This document shows positions 1 to 7,992 of a stretch of 64,000 nucleotides of DNA, piece by piece. The stretch is from Haloferax mediterranei ATCC 33500 (GTDB taxonomy: Archaea; Halobacteriota; Halobacteria; Halobacteriales; Haloferacaceae), in contig NC_017944.1 in NCBI RefSeq assembly GCF_000306765.2, positions 186,001 through 250,000 of the forward strand, written 5' to 3'. How positions within the stretch are numbered: the stretch's first letter is position 1; each line of letters starts with the position of its first letter. The notes below the pieces were generated by a model that worked only from the letters and a program-made list of their open reading frames with translations, was not told where the DNA came from and searched no databases. The position numbers and the translations under genes were made by a program.

Positions 1-444
1 AGTCTGCTGCGAGTAGACTTCGACACCGTACAGAGTGTCGTTTGATTACCCACTTCGCTACCGAAACTGCACGATAGGGCAGATAGTGGTACTCTCGTGG
101 GACATATTACGAGTTAATCGAGAACCAACTCGAGGTGGTCCGAAAATCCGATATCGGACAGGAATAGATCCGACGTGCTCCGCCTATGTCCCAAGGGGTG
201 GCAAAACTCGGGTTCGAGAGCGGTGCCAGAGAAATCCCCAGAGACGCACGTTCTACAGATTGACTAATTACCCCCAACTACGGCCGAATTGACATCCCCC
301 CACCCTAAAGGTCGGGTTTTAGACTTGAAACTTCGATAATCAACCCGACCTACCCGAAGAAGTAGCAGTCAATCTACAATTTCGGCGTCGAACATGGACC
401 GCCAGCGGAGGCTGTTAACTAGACAGGCCGCTGTTTATATCATA
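1..444. other. Non-coding left edge; possible insertion-sequence remnant
   Basis: I cannot assign a convincing gene here. A short hairpin (arms CGACAC at 21-26 and GTGTCG at 35-40) lies near the left edge. The stretch around 290-325, a C-run followed by CCTAAAGGTCGGG, resembles the right-end hairpin that follows tnpB genes of haloarchaeal IS605/IS1341-type elements. The 85-codon open frame at 35-292 does not show the TnpB zinc-ribbon or catalytic motifs. The likeness is from memory, so this is only a possible decayed element. Confidence 0.25.
310..350. repeat. 9-bp perfect inverted repeat (stem-loop)
   Basis: GGTCGGGTT at 310-318 is the exact reverse complement of AACCCGACC at 342-350, with a 23-nt loop. 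It could be an insertion-sequence end structure, or a transcription-end hairpin for the minus-strand gene that stops at 445. Confidence 0.5.
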
Positions 445-1143
445 TCACCCACAAGTTCCATGGCAATAATCACCACAGTTAGGCGTGTCGCAATCGGGGA
501 CACCACAGCCATGGTACCTGACACTTCCCCAACAGCAATCAACTATTTCACCGTCTTGATAGCAACAGAACAGTTCTGTCTGTTCATGCCTCGTGTAGGT
601 ATATCTACAGAGCTCCGTCTGTAAGCAGTTACTTCCAGTACAAGCCTGTGGTTCAAGTTCGAGATTATAGTTATTCTCGGAAGTGCCTCCACTCTGACTC
701 TTGAAGATAGAGACTTCGGTGGGATTCACCACAATTCCTTGAGCCTCCGCCAGCTGAGGGAATAATTTGATCACCACCTCACCCTCGGGGAGATTTTTCG
801 AATATTCTATCCGGGTAGTAAACTGATTATCCTTGGCTATTGATTCGACGTAGGTTCCTTCTTCGGCTTGGAAGTACTCTTCAGCACTCATAAGAGTGAA
901 ATCACTAATCGAAGGAACAACCTCACTATGGACAAGCTCTGACTGTCTCATCTTCGTTAAGAGGTCATTTCCAACGATTTCGAACGATTGTTCAATACCT
1001 TCGACGGTATTGAATCGTGTAACTTCCTCTCTAACCTTACCGAGGTTGTTGTTAAACATCCCAGGCATCGCCCCAATGCTGAGACCTCCAACTGCAGAGA
1101 GGACTTCTCTACGATTCACACGGTCATGGTTATCATCTACCAT
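445..1143 (-). CDS. Cys-rich Tat-exported precursor, halocin-like
   Basis: A 232-residue precursor. Residues 9-28 look like a Tat signal (Asn-Arg-Arg followed by a Gly/Ala-rich hydrophobic stretch). Residues about 30-160 are Cys-free. All twelve cysteines (168, 173, 179, 193, 194, 203, 204, 213, 218, 223, 227, 231) fall in the last 65 residues. This is the architecture of the halocin C8 precursor: Tat signal, a Cys-free segment that acts as the immunity protein HalI, then a Cys-rich mature peptide. I see no clear residue identity to halocin C8, so the bacteriocin role is inferred from layout. The start is supported by a TATA-like element 26 bp upstream, implying a leaderless mRNA. Another small Cys-rich exported protein is possible. 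Confidence 0.6.
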   Translation of the reverse strand: MVDDNHDRVNRREVLSAVGGLSIGAMPGMFNNNLGKVREEVTRFNTVEGIEQSFEIVGNDLLTKMRQSELVHSEVVPSISDFTLMSAEEYFQAEEGTYVESIAKDNQFTTRIEYSKNLPEGEVVIKLFPQLAEAQGIVVNPTEVSIFKSQSGGTSENNYNLELEPQACTGSNCLQTELCRYTYTRHEQTELFCCYQDGEIVDCCWGSVRYHGCGVPDCDTPNCGDYCHGTCG

Positions 1144-1165
1144 GTCAGTTAATAATCACAAACCA

Positions 1166-1172
1166 CAATAAA
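1166..1172 (-). promoter_or_regulatory. TATA box of the Cys-rich precursor gene
   Basis: On the minus strand this reads TTTATTG, centred about 26 bp upstream of the ATG at 1143, the classic spacing for a leaderless haloarchaeal transcript. Confidence 0.45.
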
Positions 1173-1504
1173 GATGTTGGCTAGATAACACCAATGAGCA
1201 GGTTTGCTGGAGGTTTGGGTGCAACTTCAATTCGGTTGTACTACAGTCGCTCCCACGGAGCAACACAAGTGCACTTCTAGTCGGTGGTGCTTTGGTTCGA
1301 GCGTACCGATTCCCCCGCAGAACCGACTGCACTGGATGGTTCTAAGACGGGTCCAGAACAACATTCCTGTTTCTCGGTGTCAAAGAATAATCTGATTCCC
1401 GCCGATGTGACACTTCTAATTGGAGGGTATTACGAATTCAGAAAGAAGTGATAAACCTGATCGCTCTATTTATCGGGGTTCTAAAAATAACAACACAGCC
1501 GAGC
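1173..1504. other. Intergenic, no gene recognised
   Basis: Between the Cys-rich precursor promoter and the halocyanin stop codon I see no convincing coding frame. The short open frames here have no recognisable motif and no promoter. Confidence 0.5.
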
Positions 1505-2380
1505 TTACTCTACGATGATAGCACCGCGTCCACCGAGCGCCGTGTGCGGGCCACACTCATACCGGTAGATGCCGGTTTCGGTAAACGTGTGTTCGAAGTG
1601 TTTGCCGGGGTCGGACTTTGGGGCGTCCGTGCCGAAGTCCTCCTCTTTGAAGCGGATACTGTGCATTCCACCCTTCCCACTCCAAATCCAGTTGATAGTC
1701 GTTCCCGGCGAGATTTTAATGGCGGCCGGGTCGAATGCGAGGTCCGAAGCGTTCCCTCTCGCACCGACGGTGACGTCAACCGAACTCGAAGTCGTCCGGT
1801 CGAGCACCGACCCGTCGTAGTTACTGGTATCGGCTAACCATTTGTCGACTTTCGGGTACTCGCTTCGTGCAATGGACTCGACGACAACGAGGCCTTTCAT
1901 CCCAATCTCGGCGTGGGGTTCGGAGACGTATCGATAGTTTCCTTCCTCCTCAAAGGTGTACTGGAACGTCGAGCCCTTGTTTGCAACCGGTTTCCCACTG
2001 TCGAACGTTCCGTCCGTAGCGACGACGTTGTACGCCGTCTCTTCGTCGGTCCACTTCCATGTGACCGTGGTACCGGGCAGAACCTTCACCGCGGCTGGCG
2101 AAAACGAGTTCGTACCCCAAGTACCGAGGTACACCGTCGGAGGGTCATCGAACCGGTAGTCTCGGAGTCGAACCGCGTACGAGTCGTTCGCGGAACGACG
2201 CCAAGCGTCCAACGACTCGTTTTGATTTTCGGTCATCTGCTCTGCGGTTTCGTTGGAGGGCGTTCCCTTGGCATCTGAATCGGAGTCACTCGCGGCCGTC
2301 GAACCGGTATAGCCGACGAGTCCACCGAGACCTGTTACTGCTAGTCCGCGCAGCAACGTTCGCCTATTTGTTGGAACCAT
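1505..2380 (-). CDS. Two-domain halocyanin-like (plastocyanin fold) Tat protein
   Basis: A 291-residue protein with a Tat signal at residues 5-30 (NRRTLLRG then a hydrophobic stretch) and two cupredoxin domains, about 80-168 and 202-291. Halocyanins are blue-copper electron carriers on the outer membrane face and bind copper with His, Cys, His and Met. In domain 1 the first His is Tyr117 and the Cys is Ser153, while His156 and Met161 remain. In domain 2 His240, Cys276 and His279 remain, but the Met position is Gly284. Domain 2 could still bind copper in an altered site; domain 1 probably cannot. I chose the ATG at 2380 because it puts the twin arginines near the N-terminus; an upstream in-frame start would add 25 non-signal residues. 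Confidence 0.8.
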   Translation of the reverse strand: MVPTNRRTLLRGLAVTGLGGLVGYTGSTAASDSDSDAKGTPSNETAEQMTENQNESLDAWRRSANDSYAVRLRDYRFDDPPTVYLGTWGTNSFSPAAVKVLPGTTVTWKWTDEETAYNVVATDGTFDSGKPVANKGSTFQYTFEEEGNYRYVSEPHAEIGMKGLVVVESIARSEYPKVDKWLADTSNYDGSVLDRTTSSSVDVTVGARGNASDLAFDPAAIKISPGTTINWIWSGKGGMHSIRFKEEDFGTDAPKSDPGKHFEHTFTETGIYRYECGPHTALGGRGAIIVE

Positions 2381-2428
2381 AACAATTGATGGTGGAATCG
2401 GACTGCTACAAAATGGTAAGACCGTTTG

Positions 2429-2470
2429 CCGTGTTTTGGAAACACGGTGTGACACTTTTGTAAGATAAAT
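2429..2470 (-). promoter_or_regulatory. Halocyanin promoter with 8-bp palindrome
   Basis: CCGTGTTT (2429-2436) and AAACACGG (2440-2447) form a perfect palindrome with a 3-bp spacer. A TATA-like sequence (TTTATCTTA on the minus strand, 2461-2469) lies just upstream, so the palindrome would overlap the transcription start about 60 nt before the ATG. The position suits an operator; the regulator is unknown. Confidence 0.4.
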
Positions 2471-2629
2471 ACGTATTGTCAGTACTTGTAGGCAGTGACA
2501 TCACCAACGGGATCCGACCCGTGTCGAAAATCGTACTCCGTCGTGGATTCACAACCGCAAACTCCGCTGCGCCGTCGATAGCACTGTGTCTACTCAGCCG
2601 ACACCTCGCGCATCAGTCCGGGAAAGATA

Positions 2630-4459
2630 TCAACCAACTTCATCCCAATCGAGCGGTCTTCCGTCCCACTTGTTGATAATCGGTTCGCGAAAGTCGGTGC
2701 CGAACGCTCGGGAGCTGACAGCGATAATCGGTGGTGCCTGGACGCGTTTGAACGTCGAGCGCGTGAGTCGGTTGTAGGTGTCGTAAACGGTCTCTTCGAA
2801 CGCTTCTATGGTGTATCGGTCGTAGACGGAACGGCCCTGGCGGTCGCGATATCGTTCGGAGTCGAGTTCCTCGGTTTCGAACTGCGCGACGAGTTCAGCA
2901 GGGTCCATACGGTTTTCGAGCAAGTCGTCGACGAGTGGTGCGACCGTCGAGTAATCGAACGGGTCGACCTGGTCCGCTGCGAGTTCGGCCGATGGCTCGA
3001 TTTCGAACGTCTCCGCTGGAATCAGCTCTTCTCCGTGCCGCTCGTTGACGTATCGAGCGACGTCGTAGACTTCCATCTTCGAGAGGTCGCCCAAGATATC
3101 GAGGCCACCATCCATGTCGCCGTACAGGGTTACGTACCCGAGAGCCATCTCAGTCTCGTTGCCGTTCGAAACCAACATCGCGGACTCATCTGCTGGCGAG
3201 TCGTTCGCTACCAACATCATGAGTAGCCCACGAACGCGTGCATACACGTTCTCTTTTGCCGTTTCGGAGTCGATATCGTCGTAGTGCTTCTCGTAGGTGT
3301 CCAGAATCTCGTCGTAAATGGACTGAACCGGAATGGTTCGGTATTCGACACCAAAATTAGCCGCGAGTACCTTGGCAATGCTCTTCGTGGTCTCTGTGTT
3401 GACCGCCGAGGGGAGGTTGAACGCAATTACATTCTCCGGCCCGAGTGCGTCGACACAGACTGCCAATCCGAGTGACGAATCGATGCCACCAGAGATTGGT
3501 TCGAGGATTTTCTCGAAGCCGGTTTTGCGAGCATAATCACGAACACCCATAACGAGTGCATCGTACAGTTCTTTTTCCCGGCGCTCCGTCGAGATAGTCG
3601 TCGGCGTGTATTGGGAATGGGAGTCAGACTGAGAGCGGGACTGGGACTGAGAGCGGGACTGGGACTGAGAGCGGGACTGGGAGAGCACGGCGTCGTCTTG
3701 ACTCACCGTGACGTGGACGCTGTCTTCGGTGAACTGGGCCGCTTTCGCAAGGAGTGTGCCGTCTGCGGCATAGGCCAGACTATCGCCGTCGAAGACGAGG
3801 ATGTTCTTCTCCACATCAGCGACGCCAACCGTATTCACGTAGATGAGTGGGAGTCCCGTCTGCTCGATGTGTCGCTGGATAATCTCGTGGCGGGTCTGTC
3901 GCTTTCCCGCTTCGAATGGCGATGCGTTGATGTTGATGAGTAGGTCAGCGCCCGCGTCCGCGAGTTCCGTAATAGGCTGGCGGTCGTATTCCTCATCCCA
4001 CATGTCTTCACAGACGGTGACGCCGAGGTCCATCTGTTCCCCATTGACTGCAATCTGGATGGGACTGATGTCTTCTCCAGCCTCGAAATAGCGCTCGTCG
4101 TCGAAGTATCGATAGTTCGGGAGCAGAACTTTCCGGGCGATTCCCCTGACAGTGCCGTTCTGGAGGACGGCAGCGGCATTGTATACGCCACGGTCGTCTC
4201 TGTCGATGACACCTACGACGACAGCCGTGTCACCGGTTCGCCGGCGGATGTAATCGAGTGCGCGTCGGTTTTCGTCGACGAACGTTTCGTCTTCGATGAG
4301 GTCCCGGATACAGTAACCCGTAATTGCCATCTCTGGAAAAACGACGACGTCTGAACCGTCCTGTTCGGCCCTCTCAAGGCTATCGACGATGCGGTCGGTG
4401 TTCCCCTTGATGTCTCCTGTGGTTGGGTTGACCTGTGAAAGGGTGACGTCGATATCCAT
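2630..4459 (-). CDS. nadE: Glutamine-hydrolysing NAD+ synthetase
   Basis: A 609-residue two-domain enzyme that aminates nicotinic acid adenine dinucleotide to NAD+ using glutamine. Residues 1-255 are a nitrilase-type glutaminase with the expected catalytic Glu43 (in VVFPEMAITGYC), Lys110 and Cys150 (in VTVCEDMWD). Residues about 295-609 are the ATP-pyrophosphatase synthetase with P-loop SGGIDSS at 323-329. The length fits the prokaryotic fused form. Between the domains, residues 259-283 are a Ser/Gln/Arg low-complexity linker encoded by a DNA tandem repeat. The gene stands alone, divergent from the iron-uptake lipoprotein gene. Confidence 0.93.
   Translation of the reverse strand: MDIDVTLSQVNPTTGDIKGNTDRIVDSLERAEQDGSDVVVFPEMAITGYCIRDLIEDETFVDENRRALDYIRRRTGDTAVVVGVIDRDDRGVYNAAAVLQNGTVRGIARKVLLPNYRYFDDERYFEAGEDISPIQIAVNGEQMDLGVTVCEDMWDEEYDRQPITELADAGADLLININASPFEAGKRQTRHEIIQRHIEQTGLPLIYVNTVGVADVEKNILVFDGDSLAYAADGTLLAKAAQFTEDSVHVTVSQDDAVLSQSRSQSQSRSQSQSRSQSDSHSQYTPTTISTERREKELYDALVMGVRDYARKTGFEKILEPISGGIDSSLGLAVCVDALGPENVIAFNLPSAVNTETTKSIAKVLAANFGVEYRTIPVQSIYDEILDTYEKHYDDIDSETAKENVYARVRGLLMMLVANDSPADESAMLVSNGNETEMALGYVTLYGDMDGGLDILGDLSKMEVYDVARYVNERHGEELIPAETFEIEPSAELAADQVDPFDYSTVAPLVDDLLENRMDPAELVAQFETEELDSERYRDRQGRSVYDRYTIEAFEETVYDTYNRLTRSTFKRVQAPPIIAVSSRAFGTDFREPIINKWDGRPLDWDEVG
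3627..3680. repeat. Three perfect 18-bp tandem repeats inside nadE
   Basis: The unit GACTGAGAGCGGGACTGG occurs three times head to tail. On the coding minus strand it encodes the hexapeptide SQSRSQ. It lies exactly between the glutaminase and synthetase domains, so copy-number change by slippage would stay in frame and only alter linker length. Confidence 0.9.
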
Positions 4460-4568
4460 ATGCTGTCTTGGAACTAATTCGTGATATCACTGCCGAACTA
4501 GCGTATGTTCTCCCAGATTTGACACACAAGCCATCCAGGTTACGGTAGACTATACTAACAAGGGATAG

Positions 4569-4621
4569 TTTTTGGCCAGCCTAATAATCGAAACAATTTT
4601 ATTAATTTAGGCCGGCCTAAA
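4569..4621 (+). promoter_or_regulatory. DtxR-type iron boxes and core promoter
   Basis: TTTAGGCCGGCCTAAA at 4606-4621 is a perfect 16-bp palindrome (18 bp if the flanking A and T are counted) ending five bases before the GTG start. A weaker related site, TTTGGCCAGCCTAA, lies at about 4571-4584. Both resemble the TTAGG...CCTAA core bound by DtxR/IdeR-family metalloregulators, which include haloarchaeal Idr/SirR-type proteins. A TATA-like run (TTTTATTAA, about 4597-4605) sits between them. The layout predicts repression when iron is plentiful. Confidence 0.65.
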
Positions 4622-4625
4622 TATC

Positions 4626-5837
4626 GTGGAACGTGAGACAATTCGTGACAATTCAATAACACGACGCGACTATGTGAAGTACGGTGGGACAGTCATTGGT
4701 GTGGGGATACTTACTGGCTGTACGGGGAGCGGCGAATCCTCAACACCAACAGAGACAACATCCGGGTCTGTTACAGTGGCCGAAACCGCCAAAGAGACGT
4801 CGTACTCGGTGACGATGTCGCCCGCCGGTGAGGTTACGTTCGAGCAACCGCCGGAGAGTGTCTTCACAGTCCTCCCACATCATGCTGATATGGCGACTGC
4901 AGTCGGACACGGCGACGCCGTCACGTCGATGCTGTACAGCCCCGGATACAACGACGAGATATGGAACAAGTTTCTCGAACGCCTCGATGGTGTTTCTGTC
5001 GATTGGGCCGGTCTCCCCGGGTCGTGGAACCCGAGCAAAGAGTTACTCTACGAACTCGACAGTGACCTTCACCTCGCCGACCCTGCCTACATGACGACCA
5101 TGCAGGGGTGGAGTACCGACGATATCGAAGAAATCACTGAGAATGTCGCCCCGTGGTTCGGGAACACACTCAGCAGCGCCAACAAAGAACCACCGGCAGG
5201 TTGGGCCGAGGGGTACCAGTACTACACACTCTGGGAGATTTTCGAAAAAGTCGCACAAGTCTTCCAAGCGGAGGCGCGATACGAGGCACTCGCTGATGTG
5301 CATGCTCAAGTGCTCTCGACTATCGAGGGAAACCTCCCGCCCGAAGACCAGCGTCCGACAGCGGCGATGGTCATTTTCGCACAGTCAGAAGACAGCATGT
5401 ACGTGTATGCGCTAAACGGCCCGGGTTTCCTGACGGCCCACACCCGACCGCTTGGCGCGGCAGATGTCTTCGCGGATGTACAAACTGAGTCGTCCGTCGA
5501 CTTCGAGGCGCTCATCGAGGCCGACCCGGATGTCATCCTCTGTCTCGCCGGGATGTCCGAATATAGACACGTGACGAAGGTACGCGACCGTCTAAAGAGT
5601 AATCCGACGACGAAGTCACTCTCAGCCGTTCAGAACGACCGTATCTACACACAGGGCGGACGCAACCAGGGGCCACTCATGAACCTCTTTCAACTTGAGA
5701 TGGCGGCAAAGCAACTCTATCCCGACATTTTCGGGGAGTGGCCGACCTACACTGAAGGGCCGTACCCGGAGATTCCCGCAGACGAACAGTTGTTTGATCG
5801 CCAACGCGTTGCAGACATTATCAAGGGCGACTTCTAG
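4626..5837 (+). CDS. Siderophore/cobalamin-type ABC substrate-binding lipoprotein
   Basis: A 403-residue exported binding protein of the FepB/BtuF class. Residues 12-31 form a Tat signal (TRRDYVKYGG) with a lipobox LTGC, so the protein should be lipid-anchored on the outside of the membrane. It contains the usual elements: an early metal-chelate binding lobe, a linker helix, and a second lobe with DVILCLAGMSEY and a terminal ALxAVQN-like segment (SLSAVQNDRIYTQGG). It starts at GTG 4626, five bases after an iron-box palindrome and about 25 bp after a TATA-like run, giving a leaderless mRNA. No permease or ATPase gene is adjacent, so its partners must lie elsewhere. Confidence 0.85.
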   Translation: MERETIRDNSITRRDYVKYGGTVIGVGILTGCTGSGESSTPTETTSGSVTVAETAKETSYSVTMSPAGEVTFEQPPESVFTVLPHHADMATAVGHGDAVTSMLYSPGYNDEIWNKFLERLDGVSVDWAGLPGSWNPSKELLYELDSDLHLADPAYMTTMQGWSTDDIEEITENVAPWFGNTLSSANKEPPAGWAEGYQYYTLWEIFEKVAQVFQAEARYEALADVHAQVLSTIEGNLPPEDQRPTAAMVIFAQSEDSMYVYALNGPGFLTAHTRPLGAADVFADVQTESSVDFEALIEADPDVILCLAGMSEYRHVTKVRDRLKSNPTTKSLSAVQNDRIYTQGGRNQGPLMNLFQLEMAAKQLYPDIFGEWPTYTEGPYPEIPADEQLFDRQRVADIIKGDF

Positions 5838-5894
5838 ATATTATGGTCAATTTCTAAATAACAAGGTCTACTCCCATATAGAACCCAAATCGAA

Positions 5895-6428
5895 TTAGGG
5901 TCGGTCCAGTTCTTTATCCCACGCTTTCCACGTCTTCACCAGTGGAATCATCGTATAATCGTCGACGATCTGTTCTCCATCGAAGAGGTCCCAAACGTAC
6001 TCTTTGAGTGAGTTCAAATCCGCGTGCCAAGTGCTAAATACGAGGTCGTACTCACCGAGACAAGAACTCGCATTGTAAATGAGACCCTCATCGATGAGTT
6101 TCGTAATAAACTCTTTTCTGACATCAGATGACACGTGCTGGTCGAACGTGACAAGAACTTGCGCAGTTACGAGGTCTGCCTCTTGAAGCACAATTACTGC
6201 GAGGATTTCGAGTACATCGCTTTCCTGGAGTTTCTCTCGGCGGCGGCGGACTGCTGTTCGAGAGAGTCCGACCCGTTCTGCAAGTTCAGTGTCGGAGATC
6301 CTCCCATTCTCGTTGAGCGCACGGAAAATCTCGTAATCGTGTTCGTCGAGGTAATTCGAGAGCACCGCCTGCGGCGTATCGGGATTCGGAGCAGTGCCGT
6401 CAACAGATTTGGGGTTGAAATTTTCCAT
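5895..6428 (-). CDS. Lrp/AsnC-family transcriptional regulator
   Basis: A 177-residue regulator. The winged-helix part (about residues 28-75) reads DYEIFRALNENGRISDTELA then a recognition helix with LSRTAVRRRREKL. A C-terminal RAM-type ligand-binding domain (about 85-170) follows. It is slightly longer than typical Lrp proteins because of a 25-residue N-terminal extension. It is convergent with the iron-binding lipoprotein gene. An inverted repeat lies in its own promoter, and a 15-of-16 match to part of that repeat occurs at the start of the lipoprotein gene, which may point to shared control. Confidence 0.85.
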   Translation of the reverse strand: MENFNPKSVDGTAPNPDTPQAVLSNYLDEHDYEIFRALNENGRISDTELAERVGLSRTAVRRRREKLQESDVLEILAVIVLQEADLVTAQVLVTFDQHVSSDVRKEFITKLIDEGLIYNASSCLGEYDLVFSTWHADLNSLKEYVWDLFDGEQIVDDYTMIPLVKTWKAWDKELDRP

Positions 6429-6431
6429 ACG

Positions 6432-6459
6432 AAATTGTATCTATGAGACAATTTGTGAC
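6432..6459 (-). promoter_or_regulatory. Inverted repeat in the Lrp-family gene promoter
   Basis: AAATTGT (6432-6438) and ACAATTT (6448-6454) form a 7-bp inverted repeat with a 9-bp spacer, immediately upstream of the ATG at 6428. The overlapping TGAGACAATTTGTGAC (6444-6459) recurs with one change at 4634-4649 in the lipoprotein gene. This is a candidate autoregulatory site. Confidence 0.4.
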
Positions 6460-6858
6460 TTCTGATCGAATATGCTAATCAAAACGGAATAGAAACTGTG
6501 TCACATTGTCACCGTGTGTTCAGTGTGGGGAAATCAACTTCTCGGTGACATACACCGAAGTAGCCTCAACACACTCACAATAGGACGAGTCGCGAGGGGT
6601 CTCCGATATGCTGTCCACCCTGTGAGCAACGCATAGTCATCAACTAGTTGTGAGAATTGGTGTTCTCAGAAAGAATATGGTTCGAGGCCATCTATCAATA
6701 GACAACGATGTACAGGAACCACGCTAGCAATGTCAGCGTCTGCTGGCGCGGTCAACCAACATCGGTTCGAAGGAGTGGAAGTCAGAAACGCCGGCACCGG
6801 TTTCACAATAATCTAACGACAGCGTCCAGCCGAATCACAAATTCACACAAAATAATCA
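6460..6858. other. Intergenic, no gene recognised
   Basis: About 400 bp between the divergent Lrp-type and citrate synthase genes. No coding frame is convincing. It must hold the citrate synthase promoter, but I could not pick one TATA box with confidence. Confidence 0.5.
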
Positions 6859-7992
6859 ATGAGCGATAACACCACGAACCAAGGACTAGAGGGGATCACA
6901 GTTGCAGAGACTCGAATTAGCGACATCGATGGCGAAAGTGGCGAACTTGTGATTGGTGGGTACCCCATCGAAGAGCTTGCAACAAACGCGACCTACGAGG
7001 AAAGTATCTTCCTCCTCTTGAACGGCCGACTCCCAACCGATAGAGAACTCGCCAACCTCCGAGCCAAACTCGCGGCCCGCCGGGAGATTAGCGACGAAGT
7101 ACGGGCGGTGCTCCGGCGTGCTGCCGAAGAAGAAAAACCCGCGATGGATGCCCTTCGGATGGGCGCTGCGACAGCAACCATCGGGACCGAAGATGGCACC
7201 CCACAGGACGATGCGCAGCGAGTAATCGCCGCCTTCCCGACGATTGTAGCCGCGTACTGGCGATATCGGCAGGGGAAGAAGCCGGTCGCACCGCGCGAAG
7301 ATTTGGGACACGCCGCAAATTATCTCTACATGCTGAGCGGTGAGGAGCCGACCGACGCCGCCATCCGTGGGTTAGAAACGTACCTCAACACGGTTGTAGA
7401 CCACGGGGTGAACGCCTCGACATTTACTGCGAGAGTCGTGGTTTCGACGGAGTCAGATCTCGTATCGGCAGCCACCGCCGCCGTCGGGACACTCAAGGGG
7501 CCACTCCACGGCGGCGCTCCGGGACCTGTCCTCGACATGTTCAAAGAAGTCCACGAATCCGGGGAACCAGAGGGGTACGTCCGCGAGACGCTGGAGCGTG
7601 GCGAACGCCTAATGGGGTTCGGCCACCGCGTGTACCGCGTTCGGGACCCACGCGCAGCGGTGCTCTCGACGGCCGCCGAGCGCTTCTACGAGGCGAGTTC
7701 GAATACGGAGTTCTTCGAGACCGTTCAAGACCTCGAAGAGTGCGCTGTCGATATCTTGGCGGAGCACAAGCCAGACCGGCGACTGGAGACGAATGTCGAG
7801 TTTTACACCGCTGCGCTCCTTCACGGCCTCGGTATCCCGAAAGACGTGTTCACGGCGACGTTCGGCGTGTCGCGAGTCGGTGGCTGGATGGCGCACTGTC
7901 TCGAACAACTGGAAAATAATAGAGTAATTCGTCCGCGGGCACACTACGTGGGCGCGACTGGGCGGACGTGGACACCAGTTGGCGAACGATAG
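6859..7992 (+). CDS. Citrate synthase family protein (citrate or 2-methylcitrate synthase)
   Basis: A 377-residue enzyme condensing an acyl-CoA with oxaloacetate. Family landmarks are visible: DHGVNASTFTARVV, GPLHGGAP with an active-site His, GFGHRVYRVRDPR with the oxaloacetate-binding His and Arg, and NVEFYTA before the C-terminal part that should carry the catalytic region. The length is right for archaeal type I-like enzymes. The gene is isolated, with no methylcitrate dehydratase or methylisocitrate lyase beside it, so I cannot tell citrate synthase from 2-methylcitrate synthase. Confidence 0.88.
   Translation: MSDNTTNQGLEGITVAETRISDIDGESGELVIGGYPIEELATNATYEESIFLLLNGRLPTDRELANLRAKLAARREISDEVRAVLRRAAEEEKPAMDALRMGAATATIGTEDGTPQDDAQRVIAAFPTIVAAYWRYRQGKKPVAPREDLGHAANYLYMLSGEEPTDAAIRGLETYLNTVVDHGVNASTFTARVVVSTESDLVSAATAAVGTLKGPLHGGAPGPVLDMFKEVHESGEPEGYVRETLERGERLMGFGHRVYRVRDPRAAVLSTAAERFYEASSNTEFFETVQDLEECAVDILAEHKPDRRLETNVEFYTAALLHGLGIPKDVFTATFGVSRVGGWMAHCLEQLENNRVIRPRAHYVGATGRTWTPVGER

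Noticed and set aside
35..292. 85-codon frame at the left edge
   Set aside because: No TnpB or other motif in the translation; too weak to call a gene.
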